This document shows, piece by piece, positions 29,776 through 40,196 of a stretch of DNA of 64,000 bases. The notes below the pieces were generated by a model. It was not told the origin of the DNA. It saw only the letters and a list, made by a program, of their open reading frames with translations, and did not search any database. The translations under genes were made by a program, and so were the position numbers. This DNA comes from Bacteroidota bacterium (GTDB taxonomy: Bacteria > Bacteroidota > Ignavibacteria > Ignavibacteriales > Ignavibacteriaceae): contig JAMCWE010000022.1 in NCBI GenBank assembly GCA_023475265.1, positions 1 to 64,000 of the forward strand. The letters are read 5' to 3'. Within the stretch, counting starts at the first letter, position 1, and each line of letters begins with the position of its first letter.

Positions 29776-32700
29776 CTATTTAATTACTGCAAATTTGCCG
29801 ATGTATTCGCCGATTCCGGGTGCGTCTACATGAAACACATAAATTCCGAACGCCACATCCATTCCGTCATCAGAAACAAGATTCCATGATATTGCACCGC
29901 CGCTGCTTAAGTTTGAATCATCTTTGTACAATGTTTTTACAAGTGCGCCGGCAATTGTATAAATTCTAATTGTGCATTTAGCAGGAAGGTGTGTGAAATC
30001 TATTTTTCTTTCACCGCGGCCTGTTGTAAATAATGTTCTTGGCTCCCAAGAAGCTGCTGCAATATACGGATTGGGTACTACGGTAATATTTGCTAAAGTT
30101 TTGTTTGCCAAAGAATTGCTTACGGCTGACGACTTAGTTGTAAAGCTGAAGTAGTCGCCACTTTGAAATGGTTTGATTGTATATATTCTGAACTTGTCTC
30201 CAGGCTGGGGATAAATTGGAGTTATTGCCGGATTCTGCGGCGGCTGGTAATGAATTCTCCAGGAATATTTTACTTGATTATTCACAGGCTGAATAAAAAC
30301 TATATCATCACCAAGCGTTAATGATTTTGATTTATCATTATCTATTATTTCGCTTTTTACAGTATCGCCGGTGTTCATATTAATAATTGAATAATTCACA
30401 GGTATCTTGTTGTAAGGAGTTGTTGCAACCGTATGATCATAAAATTCCATTTCATAATCTGCCGGCCAATGAACATCCAAACTCGGCGATGTCATATCTG
30501 GAATAACTGCTAAATTAAGATTGCTGGTTCCGACATACCATCCTGTTAATGTATCGTTGATTGCAACTGTCGTATCATTATTAAATGAAAAAACAATTCC
30601 ATCAAACGGAGGACTAAATACCGTACTGCCAAAAACTGTTGCATCAACATTGCTTTCCAAAGTATCTGCAACCCCATTATAATTTTTTACAACGCTGTAT
30701 GAAACCGTTTTGTAATTTGGAATTGTACCCTGGGAATTAAATTTAATAATGTAATTTGCGCCGTCAAGAATTGTCTGCGGATTAAAAACATTTATTCCTG
30801 TAATGGAACCCGTGCCGAGGCCGCTTGTAACTCTGCTTAAATTTCCGACGACTTGCGGCGGTACGTAGCCCGCAACCGGCGCATTAGGAGTTACAACCGC
30901 GCAATTGATATCAACGAAAGTAATATTGCCGGCATAATCTTGTCTTATAATTTTTGAACATTCGGTTGGCTGTAATCCGTGCGTTCCTCTATTCGGATCA
31001 CCTTTTGTATAAGAGCAAACTGCATAATAATATGTTTTACCATTTTCAACTGTGGTATCGACAAACGAATGTTGTAAGCCGGTATTGCTCCCTCTCCAAA
31101 AATGCGCTCCGTTAATTCCAACCGGATCCGGGCCCGAAATTGAATCGGCTAAATCAAACTGGGCAATCGGTTTCCAATACTTTGGTTCACCTTGTGAATC
31201 GGTAATAAGTTTTACATCGTTGAACTGAGGTTCCAAACTTCTGTAGATTGTGTAGCCTTCAAAAGATTTTTTGTATCCTTGTTTGGGATCGTTGTTTTCA
31301 AATCCAAGGAATGAGTCTCTTGATTGTTCGGCAACATTATCCCAATACAAAAATACTTTTCTATCGCCGGCAACTGCGTTAACATGCGGCGTGTATGGAG
31401 GCTTAGAAAAATTATAATTCGCATTATAGATTTGCTGAACCGTTTCTTTATTAAATAATAATTGGTCCAAATCATTTCCCATTATTATTGAAAGAGAAAA
31501 TCTTTCCCGCAAACCTTTTCCAAGTATGAAAGGACCGGAAGCAAAAACCATACTGATATTTGTGTTCTGAACTAAAGTATCTCTGAAACCATTATTCATT
31601 TTTCCCCACATTACATCATCATTCTTTGGCCAGCCGCCGGTTGGACCTTTATCAGCTAATATATAGATAGAAACTGCCGTTAAACCAATTTGATCTGATT
31701 CGTCCTTATCGGTTTCATCAAAGTGTGGTTCACCGTGCGTTGGAACGCCATCGCCTTCGCCTTCATCTGGGCCAGTGTAACTAGGATCCCAAGGGCCAAG
31801 GCCATCTCTACCCACATCATCATTTAATGGTTCACCCGGATCCCATTTACCGTTTCCATTTAAATCGGTATATGAAACCCAATTGTGATTGTTATCGATA
31901 TTATCGTCTCTTCTCTCATCAATCATTCCGTCCTGATCGTTATCAATTCCATCGAAAGGATTGCCGGGACTTTCCAAATAAGCGTAACCAAGATAACCGG
32001 TTTTCCAGTTGCCAGGATTTCCAATACCGGACGGCGCCCAGGAGTAGGCAATATCTAAAGCAGTATTAAAATATGCGCTGTTGCCAGGTTCAGTTGAATT
32101 TGCGCCGCCTACTCCAGGATCAGCATAAAATCCAAAACCTGTACTGTCATAAGTACGATCGGATAAATTAACAATATCATAATGCCAAAAAATTATATCT
32201 TCTGCTAAAACATGAGACCATTGAAATCCGCGAACTTCAACGCGCAAGCCTAAGCCGCCGCGGTTTGAGTCGCTAGCAATTGGAAAATAATTGTAAGGCG
32301 GTAATGTAAATTTTTTATCCTGCGAATCATCCAATACAAAAAAAGTTTCAAAGTCGGCGTTCATTACATTCTTACCAAAATATCCGTACCACTTTCCATT
32401 CCACGAAGGATCCAAACCAAGCGCTGATGGCCAGGCTTCCGGATATGATGTCGGATCAATACTTATTGCAGGACTAGTACCAGATGGATTGAAATATCCC
32501 GGTACCGGCTCCAATCCCCATGGAACTTGAGTTACAGGGTCCATGCTGTATTCTTCGCGATAAGCAGATATGATTGGATTAATTTTTTTCCCTGTTGGGG
32601 TTGTAACTCTTGCACCAATTAATATTGCCTGCCCATCAAGATAATTATGCCCTGATCCAGCCGGCCACTCAACTGTGGGAGCGAAAAGCCATTTACCAAC

Positions 32701-32895
32701 TTCGCCATCGTTATAAAAAAGAGTGTTGACTCTATTCCCAACCATTATTCCTTGTCTGCGGTATTGAAAATTTCCGTAAGGATCATTTCGATATTGTTGT
32801 ATTCGCGGATCGACCTGGCCATTTTCAATTTGTGCTGACGTAAAATTGAATGCAGCAGTTAAGAAACAAAATATGATTAATAATTTACCTTTCAT
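29776..32895 (-). CDS. large secreted protein with calcium-binding-like Asp-rich segment and T9SS-like C-terminus
   Basis: signal peptide; DGIDNDQDGMIDERRDDNIDNN, DLNGNGKWDPGEP; C-terminal VVPNPYIAAASWEPR...GIYVFHVDAPGIGEYIGKFAVIK. Confidence 0.75.
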   Translation of the reverse strand: MKGKLLIIFCFLTAAFNFTSAQIENGQVDPRIQQYRNDPYGNFQYRRQGIMVGNRVNTLFYNDGEVGKWLFAPTVEWPAGSGHNYLDGQAILIGARVTTPTGKKINPIISAYREEYSMDPVTQVPWGLEPVPGYFNPSGTSPAISIDPTSYPEAWPSALGLDPSWNGKWYGYFGKNVMNADFETFFVLDDSQDKKFTLPPYNYFPIASDSNRGGLGLRVEVRGFQWSHVLAEDIIFWHYDIVNLSDRTYDSTGFGFYADPGVGGANSTEPGNSAYFNTALDIAYSWAPSGIGNPGNWKTGYLGYAYLESPGNPFDGIDNDQDGMIDERRDDNIDNNHNWVSYTDLNGNGKWDPGEPLNDDVGRDGLGPWDPSYTGPDEGEGDGVPTHGEPHFDETDKDESDQIGLTAVSIYILADKGPTGGWPKNDDVMWGKMNNGFRDTLVQNTNISMVFASGPFILGKGLRERFSLSIIMGNDLDQLLFNKETVQQIYNANYNFSKPPYTPHVNAVAGDRKVFLYWDNVAEQSRDSFLGFENNDPKQGYKKSFEGYTIYRSLEPQFNDVKLITDSQGEPKYWKPIAQFDLADSISGPDPVGINGAHFWRGSNTGLQHSFVDTTVENGKTYYYAVCSYTKGDPNRGTHGLQPTECSKIIRQDYAGNITFVDINCAVVTPNAPVAGYVPPQVVGNLSRVTSGLGTGSITGINVFNPQTILDGANYIIKFNSQGTIPNYKTVSYSVVKNYNGVADTLESNVDATVFGSTVFSPPFDGIVFSFNNDTTVAINDTLTGWYVGTSNLNLAVIPDMTSPSLDVHWPADYEMEFYDHTVATTPYNKIPVNYSIINMNTGDTVKSEIIDNDKSKSLTLGDDIVFIQPVNNQVKYSWRIHYQPPQNPAITPIYPQPGDKFRIYTIKPFQSGDYFSFTTKSSAVSNSLANKTLANITVVPNPYIAAASWEPRTLFTTGRGERKIDFTHLPAKCTIRIYTIAGALVKTLYKDDSNLSSGGAISWNLVSDDGMDVAFGIYVFHVDAPGIGEYIGKFAVIK

Positions 32896-32920
32896 TCTAT
32901 AATCTCCTAATCGATATATC

Positions 32921-35677
32921 CTAAAAGCCTAGTTTTAAACCAATGCGAAGCTGCCTTGGCGTAGAAATATTTCCGGGATTGTTTGTGTATTGCTGGATTG
33001 TATTTAATCCTATAATTGGTCCTGCAAGGTAAGTATACAAGTCAATATTGGCTCTTCCGCTTGCTGCGTCAACATTCCATTCGTTCTTAATATCTAATAG
33101 ATTATAAACTAAAAGGAATGCACTCAAATCGATTCCACCAATTTTGAAATATTTTTCTGCTCTTAAATCAACATTATATGTCGGAGGTTTCATACCGCCG
33201 TTTTCAAAACGTAATCCTTCAGAGACCCGCACATCTTCGGTGTATGGAAAGCCTGAACCGTAATTAAAAATAAACCCGGCGCTCCAATCATTAGCCTGGC
33301 CAAAATTGAGTGATAAATTTAATGTCGATCTCTGATCCCAATCTAACGGAACAAATATTTTGTTCGTTTCAATTGGAGGATTTGTTTGATTGTTATAGAA
33401 AACAGACATTGGATCGGAAGCGTCGCCTTCAGCAATTTGATAAGTGTAATCTAACTTCGCACTGAAGAAATCAGAAAATCTTTTATCAAGAGAAACTATA
33501 AATCCTCTAACGTTTGCATAATCTCTATTAATATAGCGCGCATAATTTACACCTTGATAAGTGTTGATGATTTCCATGCCCAGCCAATTTCGAATATCGC
33601 GGTAATAAACTGTAAAATCTAATGAGAGATCATTGGTAAGAGCTTGCTGCAATCCGACTTCATACATAACTGTCTTCTGAGCTTTTAAATCTGGATTTCC
33701 CATCACGGTTGCAAGCGATGAACTCAACGGTACAATTTCATCTGAGTTAACATATAAATTTGAAAAACTAGGAATTTGGAAAAAATGGCCATAAGAAAAA
33801 TGGATTATACCTTTGTCGGTAATCGGAAACGAAATTCCTAATCGAGGACTAAGCTGCATCTTGGGAGTAGCCTCAACCATTTGTCCCGCATTGGCAAAAT
33901 TTGTATCGCGAAGCGGATTTCTTAGATCAGTAAGATATTGTGAATTGGGTCTGAAATAATCAAAGCGTAATCCAAAGTTGATAATCATTATATCATATTC
34001 GGCTTTGTCTTGAATGTACGCTGAAAATGTTGTTGGATATTTTGTATAAGCTTGATTATCCGGTGTTCCCAATTGGCGATAACCCAAAGTAAAGACGGTA
34101 TCGTTCGGAGTTAAATTTACTTCACTATAAGAATGGTTATAAAGTTTGTACCAATCGAATTCTGCGCCGACGCCAATTTTATGTTCCTTTGAAACTTGTG
34201 CATTTAACTGCCACTGAAGAATACTTTGAATTGTCTCTCTCTCATAACGTCCGGACTGCTGGCCGCCGGATTGAAATGTGTAATTTGAAATTGGAGCGCC
34301 TTGATATGGATCTACGTAACGCTGATCGTAAGGATCGGCATAAACATAACCGCGATAATCATACCTGTTAACTGCGAACTTCAAGGTTTGATAAATGCTT
34401 TGAGATGGAACGTGAGAAATTTGAAAACTGTGTATCCAGTTATTCATGTAGTTGTTCATTGTTCCGTCTGGAGTCCATGACCAAGCATGATCATAATATT
34501 TATTCCAGTCTTTATTCCAGAATACGCTGTAAGTTAATTTTACAACCGGAAGAGAATAAGTTAACTTACCGTTGAAAGAATATCGTTCTGTAGGATTCAT
34601 TGGAACAAAGGAAGAATCTCCGGTGTGCGGAATAATGTAAATTGGATTTCCATTCTGATCAAGAATAGCATTTCCACTTTGGTCTTTTAGTTGATAAGGA
34701 GATTTATCTGAAACGTTATAAATTCTTCGGCCGTATAAATAACCGTCGTCATGATAATATCTGCCTGTTGTAAAGAAAGTTAAATGATTTAAAATCATTG
34801 ATGGGCCGCTTAAACTGAATTCATAATCTTTCGTTCTTAACGACATTAACTTTCCAACATTGGGGAAAAGATCCGTATGCCTTGTTACATAATCGCCAGC
34901 ATATGCCGACAACGAACCATGAAAATTTTGTGAGCCATCTTGAGTAACAATGTTTACAACTCCGGACATTGCCTGGCCATATTCTGCATTAAAGGTTCCG
35001 CTTATAACTTCCATTTCTCTGATTGATGAATTTTCAACTTGAAGCGGAAGAGAGCCATTAAAAGCATCGGTCACCGGAAGTCCGTCAACAAGGTAAGCAA
35101 CTTCATCCGAGCGGCCTCCTCTAAAATGTCCGCCGACTACTCCGGCTTGCAGATTGATTATTTGTCCCACACTTTCAACAGGCATCATCTTAATATCGTT
35201 TGAAGATATTGTTACTGAAGTTGATGTTAAATCTTTTTGAACTAGCGGTCTTTGAGCATTGATCACTACTTCTTTAGCGCTGATTGTAGTTGGATTCAAT
35301 TTTACATCAAGTCTAAAAGTCAAATCAATTTTGATCGGAACTTTTCTTACAACAGTTTTTTCATAACCAACCGAGCTGATTATTACGGTATAATCGCCCG
35401 GGGGAATGTTGTTAATGTAATAATAGCCGTCAACGTCGGCTGCAGCTCCTAAGTAGGTTCCATCAATCATTACGTTAGCGCCGATAACAGGTTCGCCGGT
35501 TTGTGAATCTAAAATTTTTCCGGCTAGCTTTCCGGTAGTTCCGGCATAAATAAAATTTGAATTCACAAAAGGCATGTTGAAGGAAAAAATGATCAAGAGG
35601 GATACAAGGAAAATTTTTTGAGCTTTTTCAAAAAGATATTTAAAGTTGATCACCTTCATAGTATCGAAATTACACAT
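32921..35677 (-). CDS. TonB-dependent receptor with carboxypeptidase-regulatory-like N-terminal domain
   Basis: KLAGKILDSQTGEPVIGANVMIDGTYLGAAADVDGYYYINNIPPGDYTV; plug domain VAYLVDGLPV...GTFNAEYGQAMSGVVNIVTQDG; barrel to C-terminus. Confidence 0.93.
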   Translation of the reverse strand: MCNFDTMKVINFKYLFEKAQKIFLVSLLIIFSFNMPFVNSNFIYAGTTGKLAGKILDSQTGEPVIGANVMIDGTYLGAAADVDGYYYINNIPPGDYTVIISSVGYEKTVVRKVPIKIDLTFRLDVKLNPTTISAKEVVINAQRPLVQKDLTSTSVTISSNDIKMMPVESVGQIINLQAGVVGGHFRGGRSDEVAYLVDGLPVTDAFNGSLPLQVENSSIREMEVISGTFNAEYGQAMSGVVNIVTQDGSQNFHGSLSAYAGDYVTRHTDLFPNVGKLMSLRTKDYEFSLSGPSMILNHLTFFTTGRYYHDDGYLYGRRIYNVSDKSPYQLKDQSGNAILDQNGNPIYIIPHTGDSSFVPMNPTERYSFNGKLTYSLPVVKLTYSVFWNKDWNKYYDHAWSWTPDGTMNNYMNNWIHSFQISHVPSQSIYQTLKFAVNRYDYRGYVYADPYDQRYVDPYQGAPISNYTFQSGGQQSGRYERETIQSILQWQLNAQVSKEHKIGVGAEFDWYKLYNHSYSEVNLTPNDTVFTLGYRQLGTPDNQAYTKYPTTFSAYIQDKAEYDIMIINFGLRFDYFRPNSQYLTDLRNPLRDTNFANAGQMVEATPKMQLSPRLGISFPITDKGIIHFSYGHFFQIPSFSNLYVNSDEIVPLSSSLATVMGNPDLKAQKTVMYEVGLQQALTNDLSLDFTVYYRDIRNWLGMEIINTYQGVNYARYINRDYANVRGFIVSLDKRFSDFFSAKLDYTYQIAEGDASDPMSVFYNNQTNPPIETNKIFVPLDWDQRSTLNLSLNFGQANDWSAGFIFNYGSGFPYTEDVRVSEGLRFENGGMKPPTYNVDLRAEKYFKIGGIDLSAFLLVYNLLDIKNEWNVDAASGRANIDLYTYLAGPIIGLNTIQQYTNNPGNISTPRQLRIGLKLGF

Positions 35678-35734
35678 GATCTATTCCCAATTAGTAAAAT
35701 GAATTAAAAATCATTCGAATAAAAAAATTAAAAT

Positions 35735-35782
35735 GTAGAGACGCATCGCAACTTGCCTACCGGCAGGCAGGTGCGTCTCCAC
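35735..35782. repeat. palindromic GTAGAGACGCA...TGCGTCTCCAC element with nested CTACCGGCAGGCAG
   Basis: arms GTAGAGACGCA (35735-35745) and TGCGTCTCCAC (35772-35782). Confidence 0.75.
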
Positions 35783-35796
35783 AATTGTGCAATGAG

Positions 35797-38316
35797 TTAC
35801 TTGAGTAACATCATTTTCTTAACACTCTGGAATGCACCAGATTGAATTTGATAGAAATACACACCGCTTGCAAGCTTTGAAGCATCGAAATTCACAGTGT
35901 AATTTCCCGAACCTTGATATTGATTTACCAAAGTTGCTACTTCGCGTCCAAGTACATCGAACACCTTCAATGAAACTTTTCCAGGCTGAACAATAGAATA
36001 CTGAATTGTTGTTGAAGGGTTAAATGGATTCGGATAATTTTGAGCTAACTTATAACTGTTAACGGTTTGCTTTTGATTATCAACCGCGGTAACTGTCCAT
36101 TTGTTACCAATCCAGGTATAAGTCCAAACTGCAACACTAGACCATGAATTGCCTTGAGCAATAGGTGAATAATCTAATTGCCCATCTCTTTGAGTTGCAC
36201 CAGGACTAACGCTGTTGATCTCAAAGTCAATTGGTAATCTCATGCCTTCTTGAGGAACAAATAAATTATCGCTTCTTGTGGCTCCACCGTCAGCTTTATG
36301 AGCTAAATCTGTCCAAGGAATTCTTGCTTCAACATTGTAGCCGGCAAGTGGATCAGGAAATCTAGTGGGGTTCCAAGCATAATCCGGTCCGTATACTTCC
36401 AAAGAATCAACACCCATATTATCAATTCTAATATGATTCTGAGAAAATCTGATATGATAATCAGGCTGAGCACCGCTTTGCAAACCAGCGTGAGGAACTC
36501 CATGCCAATCATAAAGACCTATGAAAAGATCAGGACTGGTATTTAAATATGAATTACCAAGTGCATCTAAGTTAGGATCATAATAAACGTTGCTTGCATT
36601 AACGTGGAATGCAACATATAAATAGTTTGCATCGGCAGCTAAGTAAGCATCGGCAGAACAAACTGTATCGCTCTTGATATTTGTATTCTGTACAACAGTG
36701 CCGCTATGATCGCTTGGGAACATTCTGAAAGATGGAATGCCTGCCCATTCACTCAGATCAGCATCTGCTTTGAAATTAGCAGGTGCGCCCCAATGAATAG
36801 TAGTAACACCTTTTGCCATATTTGTAAGTGGTGAATTAGTTCCGCCAGGCGACCCCAAAATTCCGGCTCCACTTTTACAAACAACAGCATAATAATAAGA
36901 AACATTTTGATCCGTACCGGGAGCTTTTAGAATATGAGTAGCCGATTGAATTCCATGAACAATTCCTGTTGCAACTATTTCAACATCAGGCGAAGTAATA
37001 TCGGTAATAGGCTTAAATGAATAATAAACATTATACGTCTCACCAGATTGACCGGGCACATCATTCCAAATAATTGTATTTGAACTATTATTGTTGGCAA
37101 CGCCCATAACTGCCTGAGGCGCAACCGGTGGAATGAAGTCTAGTTTTGGAGTGCCAGTCCAAACATTAGATAAATAAATAACATGGTTTAGTATTCCGGT
37201 AGTATCGCCGTTTGTCATAAATTGGAATACAGAAACTTTAGTCGAATCAAATGTTGGAGCGCCGTCGCTCTGAATAACAAAGTTACGAAGCGGTAAAGCA
37301 TATTGATGCCAGTTGGTATCGCTTGCAGCGTTAAAAGCATATCCTTCGTGTCCGGAGCCATCTTCGAACTGTGCTCTTAATGCTACATTAGGCTTATCTG
37401 TTTTCATCATAAACTTTAAACTGTCTACTTGCCAAGCGCCGCCCAAATCAAATGGAGGTGCAACAGAGTAACCAATACCATTCCATCCGGAGCTCCATTG
37501 ATCTCCTAATGTCCACTTAATAGCATTTGAATTTGGAACCGGGCCTGCACCCTGGACAACTTCATATCCTGCATTTCCCCATTGCCATGGAGACAAATTA
37601 CTTGGAGTTGCAACGCCATTAAAAATTACAAAAGGAACTGGTTTGTTTCCGGTTCTTTCAAAACCATCGTACATAACTTCCATAGAATCGTTTGCCATGG
37701 AGGTTGAAACTAAAGCAATATTCCATCCGACAATTTTATCTGCGTCAAACTTTTTATTATTAGTCGGCATGCCCCAGCTAGAAGGAGCTATAATGAATCC
37801 AGTTGTATCCGGATTATCTCCACCGGTTTGATTTCTAGCAATTAAAGGAATCTTAAGCTGTATCCAGTCTGATGTTTGAGATAATACAACATCATTCTCA
37901 TAAATCCATTCTTCAACTGGATCGCCAGGCGCATCCTGATCTGCAATATGAATTCTAAAAACCATGTTGCTAGGATGCAAAGGAGCTTTAACAACTTTGA
38001 TCCACAATTTTACTGTGTCGCTTGAACTCCAATCCATCGGCGTAGCGCCGCTAGGCAAACGGTAAACAAACATTGCGTAGCTTCCCCACGAATGAATTGA
38101 ATCGATCTGAGCATGAACATCAAGAGATGCCAATCCCTGCATTTTATCTGTAGTATTCTCAGAGAAGTTAATATAGCTTGCGTGCCCTTCAGTGGAATAC
38201 TGATACAAAGTATCGGCAGCAAAATTATCGAAACTTTCCAGCATGGTTCCTTGTCCGTAAGAAACAAATGACCAGGCTAGAAGCACGAATAGAACAGGCA
38301 GAATAACTTTTTTCAT
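35797..38316 (-). CDS. secreted carbohydrate-binding-like protein (CBM9-like region) with T9SS type A domain
   Basis: signal peptide; [28 protein letters not shown]...[15 protein letters not shown]-terminal [42 protein letters not shown]. Confidence 0.75.
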   Translation of the reverse strand: MKKVILPVLFVLLAWSFVSYGQGTMLESFDNFAADTLYQYSTEGHASYINFSENTTDKMQGLASLDVHAQIDSIHSWGSYAMFVYRLPSGATPMDWSSSDTVKLWIKVVKAPLHPSNMVFRIHIADQDAPGDPVEEWIYENDVVLSQTSDWIQLKIPLIARNQTGGDNPDTTGFIIAPSSWGMPTNNKKFDADKIVGWNIALVSTSMANDSMEVMYDGFERTGNKPVPFVIFNGVATPSNLSPWQWGNAGYEVVQGAGPVPNSNAIKWTLGDQWSSGWNGIGYSVAPPFDLGGAWQVDSLKFMMKTDKPNVALRAQFEDGSGHEGYAFNAASDTNWHQYALPLRNFVIQSDGAPTFDSTKVSVFQFMTNGDTTGILNHVIYLSNVWTGTPKLDFIPPVAPQAVMGVANNNSSNTIIWNDVPGQSGETYNVYYSFKPITDITSPDVEIVATGIVHGIQSATHILKAPGTDQNVSYYYAVVCKSGAGILGSPGGTNSPLTNMAKGVTTIHWGAPANFKADADLSEWAGIPSFRMFPSDHSGTVVQNTNIKSDTVCSADAYLAADANYLYVAFHVNASNVYYDPNLDALGNSYLNTSPDLFIGLYDWHGVPHAGLQSGAQPDYHIRFSQNHIRIDNMGVDSLEVYGPDYAWNPTRFPDPLAGYNVEARIPWTDLAHKADGGATRSDNLFVPQEGMRLPIDFEINSVSPGATQRDGQLDYSPIAQGNSWSSVAVWTYTWIGNKWTVTAVDNQKQTVNSYKLAQNYPNPFNPSTTIQYSIVQPGKVSLKVFDVLGREVATLVNQYQGSGNYTVNFDASKLASGVYFYQIQSGAFQSVKKMMLLK

Positions 38317-38380
38317 ATGTTATCTTCCTTTTTTATTATTAATTAACAGTTAATTATTTGAACATTAATTAAGAAATTTT

Positions 38381-40009
38381 TTAGAACCATAAACTCCAAA
38401 GACCTATTATTACTAAAAGAATAAAAGCCGACATCATAACATTTATTCGAAGAGATGCCTTCGAAGGATTATTTGAAAAATTTATACCCAATTCGGAAAA
38501 ACTATTCGGAACTAAATATTGAATTGAAGATAATTTTGATTTTTTTTCTCTCTGCGGTAAATAACTTAAGATGAGAATGATAGCTGTGCTGAATAAAAAT
38601 AAGAAAATTGAAAAGTGTAGAAAATTAATTTGAACCAACACAGATAAAATTCCCATTCCCTTTAGATTTGTTCCGTAAACTAATTCTAAAATTAAACGAA
38701 GGAAGCCGATGCATTCACCAACAATTAAAGTGGTTATTGCAGCTTTCGCATTTATTTTCTTCAAAATAAATCCCCAAAGAAATACAGCGGTAATTGGAGG
38801 ACTAATGTATCCTTGCAAGCTTTGTAAATAAAGATATACCTGCGAACTAATTAGCTTTACCAGCGGAACACAAATAATTGCAAATATTACTATTGCTGTT
38901 GTTGTTAATCTTCCAACTAAAACTAATTCGCGGTCAGATGCGTCCGGATGATTTACTTTGTAAAAATCGTTTGTAAACAGCGCCGCTACCGTATTAAATA
39001 CGCTCGCCAACGACGACATAATCGCCGCCAGTAAACCGGCTAAAACAATTCCTTTTATTCCAATCGGAAGAATATTGCTTGCAAGCAGCATTGGATATGC
39101 TTCATCACCTTTAATATCCTGAAACATAGTTGCGGCAATTAGACCCGGCAGCACCAAAATAAAAATAGGCAGCACTTTTAGCAGTGCAGCGAACAATGAA
39201 CCTCTGCGAGCATCATTGATTGATTTTGCAGAAAGAATTTTTTGAATAAAATATTGATCGGTAATCCAATACCAGAATGCAAGAATCGGCGCGCCAAAAA
39301 TTACTCCCGTCCATGGATAATCCGGATCTTTAATTGATTTAAACATATTAAAGAAATCCGGCGGTAACTTTGCCTGCAAACCTGAAAAACCGCCGACAGC
39401 TTTCAATCCAAAAATAGTTAATAACAATGCGCCGACAATTAAAACAATTCCCTGAAAAACATGAGTCTTCATAACTGATGTTGCACCGCCAAGGACCGTA
39501 TAAAGTCCGGTAAACAGCACGATCATTATTGCTGAGGTATAAATATTTAATCCGAACATTTTGTAGAATAGAATGCCGCCGGCAAAAAGAGCAACAGAAA
39601 TTTTTGTAAAAATATAAATGACAATAGAAATGATTGCGAATGGTTTTCTTAATGAAGGGTCAAATCTTTTTTCTAGAAATTCCGGGGTAGTAACAACTCC
39701 GGATTTAATATAAATCGGTGCAATAATCCATCCTAGTAAAATTAAAATAAAGACAGCCATTAATTCGAACTGACCTACGGCAAGCCCTCTGGAAGCACCC
39801 GCGCCGGCTAAGCCGATAAAGTGTTCGCTGGAAATGTTGGTTGCAAATATAGAAAGCCCAATTGTAAACCAGCCCATTTTTTTCCCTGCAAGAAAGTAAT
39901 CTTCATAACTTTGATCTTTCTTGCTGGAAAAATAAAAGCCCAGGCTTAAAACAATAATTAAATAAACGAGAAGAATTAGGCTATCTAAAAAAGTAAAATC
40001 AACTTGCAA
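38381..40009 (-). CDS. sodium:solute (sugar) symporter, SSS/SGLT family
   Basis: SKKDQSYEDYFLAGKKMGWFTIGLSIFATNISSEHFIGLAGAGASRGLAVGQFE; multi-TM. Confidence 0.92.
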   Translation of the reverse strand: MQVDFTFLDSLILLVYLIIVLSLGFYFSSKKDQSYEDYFLAGKKMGWFTIGLSIFATNISSEHFIGLAGAGASRGLAVGQFELMAVFILILLGWIIAPIYIKSGVVTTPEFLEKRFDPSLRKPFAIISIVIYIFTKISVALFAGGILFYKMFGLNIYTSAIMIVLFTGLYTVLGGATSVMKTHVFQGIVLIVGALLLTIFGLKAVGGFSGLQAKLPPDFFNMFKSIKDPDYPWTGVIFGAPILAFWYWITDQYFIQKILSAKSINDARRGSLFAALLKVLPIFILVLPGLIAATMFQDIKGDEAYPMLLASNILPIGIKGIVLAGLLAAIMSSLASVFNTVAALFTNDFYKVNHPDASDRELVLVGRLTTTAIVIFAIICVPLVKLISSQVYLYLQSLQGYISPPITAVFLWGFILKKINAKAAITTLIVGECIGFLRLILELVYGTNLKGMGILSVLVQINFLHFSIFLFLFSTAIILILSYLPQREKKSKLSSIQYLVPNSFSELGINFSNNPSKASLRINVMMSAFILLVIIGLWSLWF

Positions 40010-40196
40010 ATATTTTTCCTGTTTTTTTGTAGTAAGTCACAAATAATGCCAATTCCTCAATTGGACTAAGCATACGGAAACAAAACAAAAATGAAATCAA
40101 TTCATTTTAACAACGAACATCTTATTAAATTGATAAAATGAATTTTATTATTCTAATAAAATGAATTGCGTCTTCTTATTTTTTCAGCAATCAATT

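Noticed and set aside
40036-40052. Second sigma54 promoter upstream of the SSS transporter (TTGGCATTATTTGTGAC, minus strand)
   Set aside because: -24 element is good but the -12 position reads GA instead of GC at the required spacing; too weak to call.
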